Source: JACKCP01 sp034007295 (GTDB lineage Bacteria; Desulfobacterota; Desulfobacteria; Desulfobacterales; JACKCP01). From it: DNA of 24,368 nucleotides. Position 1 is the stretch's first letter; every line of letters begins with the position of its first letter. The position numbers and the translations under genes are program-made. The notes beneath the pieces are model-generated. The model was given only the letters and a program-made list of their open reading frames with translations, was not told the DNA's origin and searched no databases. Location: NCBI GenBank assembly GCA_034007295.1, contig JAVERC010000048.1, forward strand, positions 1-24,368, written 5' to 3'. Below are positions 1 through 7,740 of the stretch, piece after piece.

Positions 1-480
1 GTCAAGGAATTTAAAAACTGTCATAATAACTGCAAGCATTGTAAAGCCAAGTGACATAAATGAAAACATCATTCTAAATTTTGAATTCATTTCTTCAAAA
101 CGCTTATCTACCTGTTCAAAACGCTTGTCTATCTGCTCAAAACGCTTGTCTACCTGTTCGAAACGCTTTTCTACCTGCTCGAAACGCTTTTCTACCTGCT
201 CGAAACGCTTGTCTACCTGCTCAAACCTTTTTTCAACAAACTGAATCATTTCTTCAAAACGCTTGTCTACCTGCTCAAAACGCTTTTCTGACTGTTCAAA
301 ACCTACCTTCATCAACTCACGCTGGTTTTTAAGCTCTTCTTCTACTCTTACTATCCGCTCTCTTAGCTCTATTTCATAAACTACAGGCGGTTTACCAAGA
401 CTTTGTGCTGCAAGTATTGAAGGTATACTTTCTTGTATATATTCTTTGATTTTTTCAAAATCTTCTTTTTCTAGTGCCAT
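1..480 (-). CDS. Heptad-repeat coiled-coil protein with C-terminal membrane segment (partial)
   Basis: An open frame runs from ATG at 480 off the left edge, giving 160 residues with no stop. The start has a GGAGG about eight bases upstream. Residues 1-40 are a short acidic head. Residues 61-132 are a run of near-identical seven-residue units of the type RFEQVDK, visible in DNA as a 21-bp period between about 95 and 300; this predicts a long parallel coiled coil. Residues 139-157 (beginning MFSFMSLGFTMLAV) form a probable membrane helix near the C-terminus, so the rod is probably anchored to the inner membrane. Similar short proteins are common in bacterial genomes and have no established function. 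It is separated from dapL by repeat remnants and is not obviously co-transcribed with it. The number of heptads may vary between strains through slippage. The 3' end is outside the window. Confidence 0.75.
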   Translation of the reverse strand, partial: MALEKEDFEKIKEYIQESIPSILAAQSLGKPPVVYEIELRERIVRVEEELKNQRELMKVGFEQSEKRFEQVDKRFEEMIQFVEKRFEQVDKRFEQVEKRFEQVEKRFEQVDKRFEQIDKRFEQVDKRFEEMNSKFRMMFSFMSLGFTMLAVIMTVFKFLD

Positions 481-618
481 ATCTGTTTCCTCCATATAGC
501 ACAAATATATAGACTTAAATTTATAAAGTCAATTTTTTGCAGGGCAGACCTGTGTTTCTGCCCTAATTAAGGGCCATTACACAGGTTCGCCGCTGCATTA
601 TTGGCAAAAATAATACCT

Positions 619-735
619 AATTTGAGCGTTTCATATTTTTAAATTAGCAAATCCTCAATGTATCCTAAAGGTTAAATTTTTCATCTTCCTTGAACTGAAA
701 CAAAATTCTCGTTTTCGGCCAATCAATACTTATCT
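619..735. repeat. Remnants of repeat families B (left end) and A (right half)
   Basis: Bases 619-643 match the left terminus of the B repeat at 2249-2442 (TTGAGCGTTTCATATTTTTA). They pass directly into about 90 bases matching the right half of the A repeat at 2104-2246, ending TTTTCGGCCAATCA. The join has lost the inner part of both, so this is a decayed composite copy. The rest of the gap between 481 and 769 shows no gene. Confidence 0.7.
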
Positions 736-769
736 TGTTGTAGATGTTCCCATTTACCTTTAAAAAAAC

Positions 770-1990
770 TTAAAGAACCTTTACAATTCTTTCCATTGCT
801 TCAACAACATTTTCCCTGCTGTTAAAAGCACTTATTCTTATATAACCTTCCCCGCAGCTTCCAAATCCAGAACCCGGGGTACATACAACCCCAGCTTTTT
901 CAAGAAGAAGATCAAAAAAATCAAATGATTTCTTTTTTGCATCTATCCATATATAAGGTGAGTTATCACCTCCAGTGCAGTCAAAACCGAGGTCAGTCAT
1001 TTTTTGTCTTATAATTGAAGCATTTTCCATATAATAATCTGTAAGTTCTTTTATCTGCTTTTTGCCTTCTTCTGAATATATTGCTTCAGCAGCCCTTTGG
1101 ACAGGATATGAAACTCCGTTGAATTTTGTAGAATGTCTTCTGCTCCACATTGGATGAATTAAAACCTTTTCTCCATTTGAATCAAAGGCACGGCATTCTT
1201 TTGGAACAACAGTAAAAGCACACCTTGTTCCTGTAAATCCGGCATTTTTGGAAAAACTTCTAAATTCTACGGCCACTTCTCTTGCACCTTTAATTTCATA
1301 AATTGATTTTGGGATTGAATCATCCCTTATAAATGCTTCATAAGCTGCATCAAAAAGAATTAAAGCATTATTTTTCTTTGCAAAATCAACCCATTCTTTA
1401 AGCTGTTGATTTGAAGCTGTGCTTCCTGTAGGATTATTTGGGAAACAAAGATAAATTAAATCCGGCTTTTCTTTTGGCAGTTCAGGAACAAATTTATTTT
1501 CTTTTAAAGCATCAAGATAAATTATTCTGCCATACCTTCCGTTTTCATTTTCTCCGGTTCTACCAGCCATAACATTTGTATCAAGATAAACAGGATAAAC
1601 AGGATCCGGAATTGCAACCTTAATATCCTTATCAAAAAGTTCCTGAAAATTTCCTGTATCGCATTTTGCTCCGTCGCTTATAAAAATTTCATCTGCTGTA
1701 ATATCAGCACCTCTTGCCTGAAAATCGTTTTTTGCAATTTTTTCCCTTAAAAAAGCATATCCCTGCTCAGGCCCGTATCCCATAAAAGTTTTGTCATCAG
1801 CCATTTCATCAACAGCTTTGTGCATTGCTTCAATACAAGCCTTTGGAAGAGCTTTTGTTACATCTCCAATCCCAAGCTTAATTATTTTTATTTCTGGATT
1901 TTCTGCCTGAAAAGCAGCTACTCTTTTAGCAATTTCTGAAAAAAGATAGGATGATTTAAGTTTTTTATAATTTTCATTTATGCTGATCAT
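770..1990 (-). CDS. dapL: LL-diaminopimelate aminotransferase
   Basis: A 406-residue class I/II PLP aminotransferase, close to the usual length of about 410 for DapL. It converts tetrahydrodipicolinate directly to LL-diaminopimelate with glutamate as amino donor, the short route to lysine and peptidoglycan precursors. Visible landmarks are the N-terminal YLFSEIAKRV with IKLGIGDVTK, the motif CFPNNPTG (about 182-189), the PLP-contact region DAAYEAF (about 214-220) and the PLP lysine K248 in RSFSKNAGFTGTR. PDPVYPVY near 128-135 is also typical. The ATG at 1990 has a GGAG about nine bases upstream. No other lysine gene is nearby, so it appears to be monocistronic. Repeat copies lie on both sides. 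Other aminotransferases of this fold are possible in principle, but the DapL-like sequence pattern is strong. Confidence 0.92.
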   Translation of the reverse strand: MISINENYKKLKSSYLFSEIAKRVAAFQAENPEIKIIKLGIGDVTKALPKACIEAMHKAVDEMADDKTFMGYGPEQGYAFLREKIAKNDFQARGADITADEIFISDGAKCDTGNFQELFDKDIKVAIPDPVYPVYLDTNVMAGRTGENENGRYGRIIYLDALKENKFVPELPKEKPDLIYLCFPNNPTGSTASNQQLKEWVDFAKKNNALILFDAAYEAFIRDDSIPKSIYEIKGAREVAVEFRSFSKNAGFTGTRCAFTVVPKECRAFDSNGEKVLIHPMWSRRHSTKFNGVSYPVQRAAEAIYSEEGKKQIKELTDYYMENASIIRQKMTDLGFDCTGGDNSPYIWIDAKKKSFDFFDLLLEKAGVVCTPGSGFGSCGEGYIRISAFNSRENVVEAMERIVKVL

Positions 1991-2103
1991 TAAAATTTTC
2001 TCCGTAAAATTTAAAATTTATTTTTTGAATTTGCATTTTGCAATAAACCAAAATGCAGCTTAATTTTCAACCTTATTTAATATAGTTATTGAATTTAGCC
2101 TTA

Positions 2104-2246
2104 TCTGCTCCTAAAAAAAATGGTTTTTTTGTCCATTTCTGCGTCAGATTAAAAATTTAATCCTCAAAATACTAATTCTATTCCTGCGGTTAAATTTTTC
2201 ATCTTCCTTGAACTGAGCAAAAAATTCTCGTTTTCGGCCAATCACT
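2104..2246. repeat. Repeat family A, 143-bp hairpin-forming element (copy 2)
   Basis: This has the same 143-base length as the copy that splits the gene at 21204-22220, and they align without gaps in the parts I compared. The two arms are imperfect inverted repeats: TCAGATTAAAAATTTAAT near 2144-2161 pairs with GGTTAAATTTTTCATC near 2188-2203, and the outer arms pair GTTTTTTTGTCC with the A-rich stretch before the right terminal TTCTCGTTTTCGG. It encodes nothing and is probably a non-autonomous mobile repeat. Confidence 0.75.
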
Positions 2247-2248
2247 AA

Positions 2249-2442
2249 CTAAATTGAGCGTTTCATATTTTTAAATCAACAAAATCTCAATAAAGAAAGC
2301 TTATTATATTTAGAAATATGAAACCTTACGGGCTTTCCACTTTTGCTGCATCTTATTCGTTAAATTGCATCGTGCATAGTAAAGCAAAAGCCTGATACAA
2401 TTTGCCGTTATATGCGGCAAACTTGAAAATCGCTCAATTTAG
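2249..2442. repeat. Repeat family B, element with 12-bp perfect terminal inverted repeats
   Basis: The ends are CTAAATTGAGCG (2249-2260) and CGCTCAATTTAG (2431-2442), exact reverse complements. The interior matches the copy at 8689-8840 in inverted orientation, for example GCATAGTAAAGCAAAAGC and the TGATACAATTTG block. There is no open frame, so it looks like a MITE-type or similar small repeat. It lies three bases from an A element, as if the two insert near each other. The bases from 2443 to 2662 hold the upstream region of the selenoprotein gene; TTGACA at 2526-2531 is the only promoter-like hexamer I noted. Confidence 0.7.
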
Positions 2443-2662
2443 ATACTAATTTCCTTGTATTTGGCAAATCTATTTTATATATAAAAAACATGTATTTGTT
2501 TTTTGAATTGATTTGCGGTTTGCTATTGACAGTTTTGCCTTAATGGGACAAAAAGAATAGTATCCGTTTAATTAAGGTCTTTATTTAAATAAGGTAAAAA
2601 AGAGTTCGTATAAATTTTTATTTATGCGGTTTTATAAAAAAGATACGGAGGAACTTTAGGTT

Positions 2663-3973
2663 ATGACGGAAGAAGCAGTAAAGATAAGCAAAAAGAAGGA
2701 GAGCTTCTTCATAGATAAAGTGAAGGAGCTGCTTCCCGAAGGCGGCAATCTGAATGCATGCCTTACCTGCGGTCTTTGTTCTTCCGGGTGTCCGGCTACC
2801 GGCTTAAGAGATATGGATCCAAGAAAATTCTTAAGAATGGCGGCACTTGGAATGGATGAAGAAATCAAAAACTCCCCATGGGTTTGGATGTGCAGTATGT
2901 GCCAACGCTGTATCTATGTTTGCCCGATGCAGATAAACATTCCACAGCTGATTTATTATGCTCGTCAGCTTACTCCAAGAGAAGAAAGACCAAAAGGTAT
3001 TCTTGGATCTTGTGATATGGCCCTAAAGGTTGATACCTGCAGTGCCATGGGTGCAAATCAGGAAGATTTTGAATTTGTTGTACAAGATATTCTTGAAGAA
3101 ATTAAAGAAGAGCAGCCTCTTTGGGCTGAAAGAAATCTTCAGGCACCTATTGATAAAAAAGGTGCAAAATTTTTTATCAACCAGAATTCAAGAGAACCTG
3201 TAACTGAACCAGAAGAAATGGTTCCACTATGGAAAATCCTGAATATGGCAGGAATTGACTGGACTTTCGGAAGCAAAGGCTGGGCAGGGGAAAACTACTG
3301 CATGTTCCTTGCTGACGATGACGGCTGGAAACATATTACAAAAACTTCCATTGAAAAAGCAGATGAACTGGGGTGCGAGATTTATCTCAACACCGAATGA
3401 GGCCACGTAACTTACTCAGTCCTGGCAGGACTGAAAAAATTCAACATTCCTCATAATGTTAAAGTAGACACCATTTACAATTACTATGCGAAATGGATTC
3501 GTGAAGGACTTTTACCTGTAAACTCAGACTGGAACAAGGAACTTGGAATCAAATTTACTATCCAGGATCCATGCCAGATAGTTAGAAAAAGCTTTGGAGA
3601 CGAAGCTGCTGAAAATATCAGGTTTGTTCTTGAATCTTGTGTAGGCAAAGAAAACTTTATTGATATGTATCCTAACAGATCAAATAACTTCTGCTGCGGA
3701 GGCGGAGGCGGTTATCTTCAATCAGGATACAAGGAAGAAAGACTTGAGTACGGCAGAATCAAAGATAATCAGATTCAGGCAACAGGGGCTGACTATATTG
3801 TTGCTGCATGCCATAACTGCCATGCTCAGATTGAAGAACTAAGCCACCATTACGGAGGCAATTACGGAGTTGTTCACATGTGGACACTTATTTGTCTTTC
3901 AATGGGAATTTTGGGTGAAAATGAACGAGCTTACCTTGGCCCTGATCTTGCCGAAGTAAATCTGCCTGAATAA
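2663..3973 (+). CDS. Hdr/CCG-domain iron-sulfur selenoprotein (UGA read as selenocysteine)
   Basis: The reading frame is 436 residues if the UGA at 3398-3400 is read through as selenocysteine 246. Residues 33-43 and 77-87 carry two classical 4Fe-4S motifs (CLTCGLCSSGC and CSMCQRCIYVC). The C-terminal half is a cysteine-rich CCG domain: C304, C344-C345-G, and C383HNC386. The UGA sits in LNTE-U-GHVTY, where I expect cysteine in relatives (ECGH motif). Frame, composition and similarity continue unbroken after the UGA up to TAA at 3973. The layout is that of HdrD/GlpC/TmcB-like subunits, which pass electrons between membrane complexes and soluble thiol or iron-sulfur partners. Selenocysteine in related Fe-S oxidoreductases of delta-proteobacteria is, as I recall, known. 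GGAGG ends 11 bases before the ATG. The gene stands alone between repeats and a terminator; the exact redox partner cannot be told from here. Confidence 0.88.
3398..3433 (+). promoter_or_regulatory. Bacterial SECIS element: UGA codon plus hairpin
   Basis: The UGA at 3398-3400 is followed after 16 bases by CAGTCCT-GGC-AGGACTG (3417-3433), a perfect seven-pair stem with a small loop containing GG, about 24 bases after the UGA. A short stem with a G-containing apical loop at this distance is the form that SelB recognises in bacteria. Position and shape support selenocysteine insertion rather than a nonsense mutation. Confidence 0.8.
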
Positions 3974-4000
3974 ATTTTAAGGCTTAAATATTCCAATATT

Positions 4001-4028
4001 AAAAGGGGGAATTTTCCCCCTTTTTTTT
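4001..4028 (+). terminator. Rho-independent terminator after the selenoprotein gene
   Basis: AAAAGGGGG and CCCCCTTTT form a nine-pair stem around a six-base loop. A run of eight T follows the C block. It lies 28 bases after the stop at 3973. The A-tract on the left makes it usable in both directions, so it may also serve the convergent TetR gene ending at 4083. Confidence 0.9.
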
Positions 4029-4082
4029 ATTCATACCACACTCATTCAACTTTACTTTCTTTCAGTGCACAAATTTTACATA

Positions 4083-4730
4083 TCAATTTGGTGCATACTC
4101 AACACACCCTGCTATTTTCTCACACTTAAGCCCAAATTCAGTAAATAGTCCCGGAGCAAATATACCAGCTATTTCATCAGCTGCTTTTTTAATATTTATT
4201 GGTTTTTTCCTTTTATAAGGGCCAAAATAATATGAAGATGTTCTTAAAATTGCACCTGCAATTAATGTTGAGGCAAATTCCATATTAATATCCTTTTTTA
4301 CAAATCCGGCCTCAACTCCCATGGAAAGTTCGTTAATGATCACGGATAAAATACTTTCTTCAAACTGTTTCACAGGCTTGTCAATATCTTTTGGAATACC
4401 GATACCCACCCTTAAAATAATATTGCTTATATATCTGTCTCCGGCAAAAAACTTAAGGGTTTTTCTAACCTGATATGAAAAATAGTCAACTGGTGTTAGT
4501 TTTAATACATCAATTTCATTGATCTGCATCACTTCTTTCCACTTTTCAAGATGCTCATCAAGAAGTGTCATATAAATTTCTTCTTTATTACTGAAATACT
4601 GATATACAGTAGCTCTAGAAATATTTGCAGCCTTTGCAATATCTGCTATCTGGGTTTTGTAAAAACCATTTTTTGAGAACTCTTTTTTAGAATAATCCAG
4701 TATTTTTTTTCTTCTTAAATTTGCTTTCAT
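4083..4730 (-). CDS. TetR/AcrR-family transcriptional regulator
   Basis: 215 residues, a normal TetR length. The N-terminal DNA-binding domain is clear: RRKKILDYSKKEFSKNGF, then the helix-turn-helix IADIAKAANISRATVYQYFSNKEE (about 27-50). The remaining 160 residues are the usual variable helical ligand-binding and dimer domain, so the inducer cannot be told. The start ATG at 4730 sits after an A+T-rich stretch with only weak ribosome-binding sequence (GAAAG). It is separated from the next TetR gene by a strong terminator, so it has its own promoter. It is convergent with the selenoprotein gene. TetR regulators often control themselves and adjacent genes; a palindrome directly upstream (4754-4799) is a candidate operator. 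Confidence 0.9.
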   Translation of the reverse strand: MKANLRRKKILDYSKKEFSKNGFYKTQIADIAKAANISRATVYQYFSNKEEIYMTLLDEHLEKWKEVMQINEIDVLKLTPVDYFSYQVRKTLKFFAGDRYISNIILRVGIGIPKDIDKPVKQFEESILSVIINELSMGVEAGFVKKDINMEFASTLIAGAILRTSSYYFGPYKRKKPINIKKAADEIAGIFAPGLFTEFGLKCEKIAGCVEYAPN

Positions 4731-4753
4731 ATAATCTTTCGCAGAGTATTTTT

Positions 4754-4799
4754 TTATTTATTAGTAAATATTATGGCAAGATTAATTATTAATAAATAA
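4754..4799. promoter_or_regulatory. Inverted repeat upstream of the TetR gene, possible operator
   Basis: TTATTTATTA at 4754-4763 and TAATAAATAA at 4790-4799 are exact inverted repeats about 20-70 bases before the start codon at 4730. Position fits autoregulation. The sequence is purely A+T in an A+T-rich region, so chance is a real alternative. Confidence 0.3.
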
Positions 4800-4837
4800 T
4801 TTTACAAAAAAACCCGATTCTGACAAGTGAAAAATAA

Positions 4838-4870
4838 AAAAACAGGCTGATTATTACCCAGCCTGTTTTT
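4838..4870 (-). terminator. Rho-independent terminator of the TetR/propeller/barrel operon
   Basis: A perfect 12-pair stem, AAAAACAGGCTG (4838-4849) with CAGCCTGTTTTT (4859-4870), has a nine-base loop. Read on the minus strand it is followed by more T-rich sequence. It lies 21 bases after the stop codon at 4892 and closes the minus-strand operon. Confidence 0.9.
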
Positions 4871-4891
4871 AAACTATTACTAAATACTAAT

Positions 4892-5515
4892 TTATTTGTT
4901 TTTGCTGTCTTCTTTTTTCTTGAAAGCTCTTGCATTTAAAATAGCAAGATCATAAATAAGCTTGTCTACATCTTTTTTGTTAAAGTCAGGATAATTTCTG
5001 TAAATTAAAATTCCACCTGTAACTGTGCCTATAAGTGTATGTACAAGCATAAGAGTATCTCCTTCAATACCAAGATTTTTAAAACCTTCATCAATTATTG
5101 AAAGAAAATTTGAAATTGCATTTCTTGCTCTTTTTAAAATATCTGATGGGATATCATTTTTTACAAGAAAATAAGTAATAATCTGAAAACCACCCTCATT
5201 TTCAATAAAATAATGAACTGAGTGCCTTGTTATAGCTTCAAGTGATTCTTCATTTTCAGCTTTCATCTTTTTTTCGACGTATTTAACAATATTTATCATT
5301 TCTTTATTAAATATTTCTACAAACAGATCATCTCTGCTTTCAAAATACTGATAAATTGTCGGTGCTGAAATACCAAGCTCACCAGCAATGTCTTTTAAGT
5401 GTATTTCGTCAGGTGATTTTTTTGCAAAAAGAGAAATTGCTGCATCTATAATCAGATTTTTCTTCTTTTTTTTTTCTTCCTCCTTTAACTGCTGAAGAAT
5501 ATTTTTTTTGGCCAT
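4892..5515 (-). CDS. TetR/AcrR-family transcriptional regulator, last gene of its operon
   Basis: 207 residues from ATG at 5515, which has GGAG six bases upstream. A TTG seven codons earlier (5536) would overlap the previous stop but has no better signal. A lysine-rich leader (EEEKKKKK, about 12-19) precedes the TetR domain LIIDAAISLFAKK and the helix-turn-helix LKDIAGELGISAPTIYQYFES (about 40-60). The C-terminal 140 residues are the variable sensor domain. The gap to the upstream propeller gene is only 17 bases and a terminator follows, so it is probably co-transcribed with the barrel and propeller genes. It may report on the envelope function of that operon, but this is inference. Confidence 0.9.
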   Translation of the reverse strand: MAKKNILQQLKEEEKKKKKNLIIDAAISLFAKKSPDEIHLKDIAGELGISAPTIYQYFESRDDLFVEIFNKEMINIVKYVEKKMKAENEESLEAITRHSVHYFIENEGGFQIITYFLVKNDIPSDILKRARNAISNFLSIIDEGFKNLGIEGDTLMLVHTLIGTVTGGILIYRNYPDFNKKDVDKLIYDLAILNARAFKKKEDSKNK

Positions 5516-5532
5516 ACTTTTCTCCAAAATTC

Positions 5533-7740
5533 TCAAAATAAAGAGTTAATAAAACAGCTCGAACTCCCCCCGGATGATGGTGGAGAACTATTATCTGAAC
5601 CTGCAGTCTTATCATATTTACTGATACTGATTCCCCCTTTTGAATCGGCAGAGTATACATGAGAAGCACTTAATATTGTTTTTGAAGCATTTCCTTTTGT
5701 TGAATGATTTGTCAAAAATTTAGGTGATGCCTCATTAGCCCCTGAATAAATTTTAATTCCTTCTATAGTTCCTGCAAATAAAAACCCTTCATCAACAAAC
5801 ACTGAATTTACATGAGTTGCAACATCTATTTGATTAATACGAACAAGATTTTCCAAATTAAAAGCAAAAACATTATTTCCCGACGATAAATAAATTGTCC
5901 GAGATTTAGAAAAAATATCAGTTATTTGTCCATCAATAACAGCTGAAAGTCCTGTATCTGAAGGATTTAAAGGGTCATTTAAATTATACACACCAATTAC
6001 TGCACCTGAACCTGCAATAAGTTTTAAAAATTCATTTTCTATAAAAACAGACTGAAAAATTTTCCCTTGTCCAATTGTATTTACAAAAACAAGCCCTGAC
6101 AAATCATACTTGTAAATATCAATACCTGAGTCTGTCCCAATATAGATATAGTCTCCAAAAACATCCATAGTTAAAGGAGTTTTTGAATTTTCAATATTCA
6201 AAGAGGCAGTTATTAAAGGATCTGTCTTTATATTGCTGAAAATAATTATTCTAGAACTTGTTATTCCTGCAATTTTATCTGATATTTTTTTTACAAAAAG
6301 AGGGTTATTTTCATTTACTTTTTTTATTAGTTTTGGCTCTGATTTATCGCTTGCATCAAAAAATAAAAATCCTGGACTTATTAATTCAGAATTAACTGCA
6401 GCTAATACCCCGTCATTTTCTTCAATTTGAGAAAAAGAATAAAAAGATCCTGTAAAAGAAATTTCAAAAGGATTTTGCCTGTTTGAGGCATCAATTTTTG
6501 AAAGGCCTTTTGAAAGATCTGACATAAACAAATAATTATTATCAAGTGAAACAGAGTATGAGTTTGAATATCCTGAGTTTAATTGATATTTATTGCCGTA
6601 GACATAGACTCCAAGCTCAGTTTCATCTGTAGCATTTATCATATCAACTATCTGAAGACCTTCTTTCCCATCTGCAGCAAATGCAAAGGAAGAATCTGCC
6701 TTAACTGAATTACCCTTTAAAATTTCATCATTTCTCCCAATATTCTGGGGTCTTCCCTGCTCCTTTTGTTCTGGATCATTTGGGTCTGTATAGGTTATAA
6801 AATTACCCTCATCATCAAAAACTTTAAGTTTTGCAACCGCAGCTTTTTCCTCAGTTGCAGATCTGCTTGTTATAAATACATAAACATTTGAATTTATTTG
6901 CTTTACATCTAAATCCCTTGCAAGGGTTATTGTATTATAATATGCTGTTCGTAAATCTCTTTTTGAAACAGGATCAGGATCATTTTCAGGTTCAATAAGA
7001 TCTTCTGGACTCTCAGGAGGATTGTTTATTAAAGATTCAGCACTTACCTGTGGAGTTTTGGGTGCTGCAGGATTGTCATAACTTAAAGGGTCTGTAACAT
7101 CAAAAATTTTAAGACCATAATAAAGGTCTAAAACAGCCAGATAATTTTTTTGATTAAAACTAAAAAAACAAAGATCAAAATATCCGCCTGAAGTAAGCTC
7201 TTCTGACTTGCCATCCTGTCTGTATCCGCTAATGTATTTTGGAGTTTTAGGAGATGACATATCAATTATTCTAAAACCATATCCATTATCTGCTATATAA
7301 AGATAATTGCCGTTTAGGGCTATTGCTGCAGCGTCAATATAGTCTCTTGGGGTACCAAGAAGAAAACCTGGATCATCTGCAATATTTTCAATTACTCCAT
7401 AATACTCAATATTTTCAATATTTGAATAATTATAAATAAATACGCCTGATTTTCCGGCTGCAACATACAAAATTTTATTTGTGTTGTCTGCAAGTACAGC
7501 CTGAATTGCAAAAGATGAATTTATATCAAAATTTTTTATGTAATTTAAATCTTTATCAAAAATCCTTATGGTTGCTCCAAGCCCTTGAAAAATATAATCA
7601 TTGTCAATAGCTGAAGCATCATCTGGAAGATTAGGCCATTCTGACATTTTTTGAATGGTCAGTGAATAAGCACAAAAAGAAAATACAAAAAAAAAGAACA
7701 AACACAAAGATATTTTTTTAAAATTTAATCTGAGCTTCAA
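5533..7740 (-). CDS. Secreted LVIVD-repeat beta-propeller protein with Ser/Gly-rich CFI tail
   Basis: 735 residues starting at TTG 7740, with GGGGG about seven bases upstream. A signal peptide spans about 1-26 (hydrophobic run LCLFFFFVFSFCAYS). The body contains repeated blades with the LVIVD-type pattern, for example YGFRIIDMSSPKTPKYISGY, YGLKIFDVTDP, GLQIVDMINATDETELGVYV and GLSKIDASNRQNPFEISFTG. Such repeats are predicted beta-propellers found in surface and extracellular proteins; no enzymatic residues are evident. The C-terminus ends in a Ser/Gly-rich stretch followed by CFINSLF. I have an impression of similar short cysteine-containing tails on secreted proteins of this phylum, possibly sorting or lipidation signals. 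It overlaps the preceding barrel gene by 23 bases, so the two are probably translationally coupled. The function is unknown; a surface-exposed binding role together with the barrel is plausible. Confidence 0.8.
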   Translation of the reverse strand: MKLRLNFKKISLCLFFFFVFSFCAYSLTIQKMSEWPNLPDDASAIDNDYIFQGLGATIRIFDKDLNYIKNFDINSSFAIQAVLADNTNKILYVAAGKSGVFIYNYSNIENIEYYGVIENIADDPGFLLGTPRDYIDAAAIALNGNYLYIADNGYGFRIIDMSSPKTPKYISGYRQDGKSEELTSGGYFDLCFFSFNQKNYLAVLDLYYGLKIFDVTDPLSYDNPAAPKTPQVSAESLINNPPESPEDLIEPENDPDPVSKRDLRTAYYNTITLARDLDVKQINSNVYVFITSRSATEEKAAVAKLKVFDDEGNFITYTDPNDPEQKEQGRPQNIGRNDEILKGNSVKADSSFAFAADGKEGLQIVDMINATDETELGVYVYGNKYQLNSGYSNSYSVSLDNNYLFMSDLSKGLSKIDASNRQNPFEISFTGSFYSFSQIEENDGVLAAVNSELISPGFLFFDASDKSEPKLIKKVNENNPLFVKKISDKIAGITSSRIIIFSNIKTDPLITASLNIENSKTPLTMDVFGDYIYIGTDSGIDIYKYDLSGLVFVNTIGQGKIFQSVFIENEFLKLIAGSGAVIGVYNLNDPLNPSDTGLSAVIDGQITDIFSKSRTIYLSSGNNVFAFNLENLVRINQIDVATHVNSVFVDEGFLFAGTIEGIKIYSGANEASPKFLTNHSTKGNASKTILSASHVYSADSKGGISISKYDKTAGSDNSSPPSSGGSSSCFINSLF

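Noticed and set aside
95..300. 21-bp repeats as a possible CRISPR array
   Set aside because: The units are contiguous without spacers and encode coiled-coil heptads in frame.
81..332. Plus-strand repetitive open frame (LPAQNACLPV type)
   Set aside because: Antisense shadow of the heptad-repeat coiled-coil gene.
2526..2563. TTGACA at 2526 as the -35 of a selenoprotein promoter
   Set aside because: No acceptable -10 hexamer lies 16-18 bases downstream.
3398..3400. TGA as a true stop that makes the iron-sulfur gene a pseudogene
   Set aside because: Frame and domain continue for 190 residues and a SECIS-like hairpin follows at the right distance.
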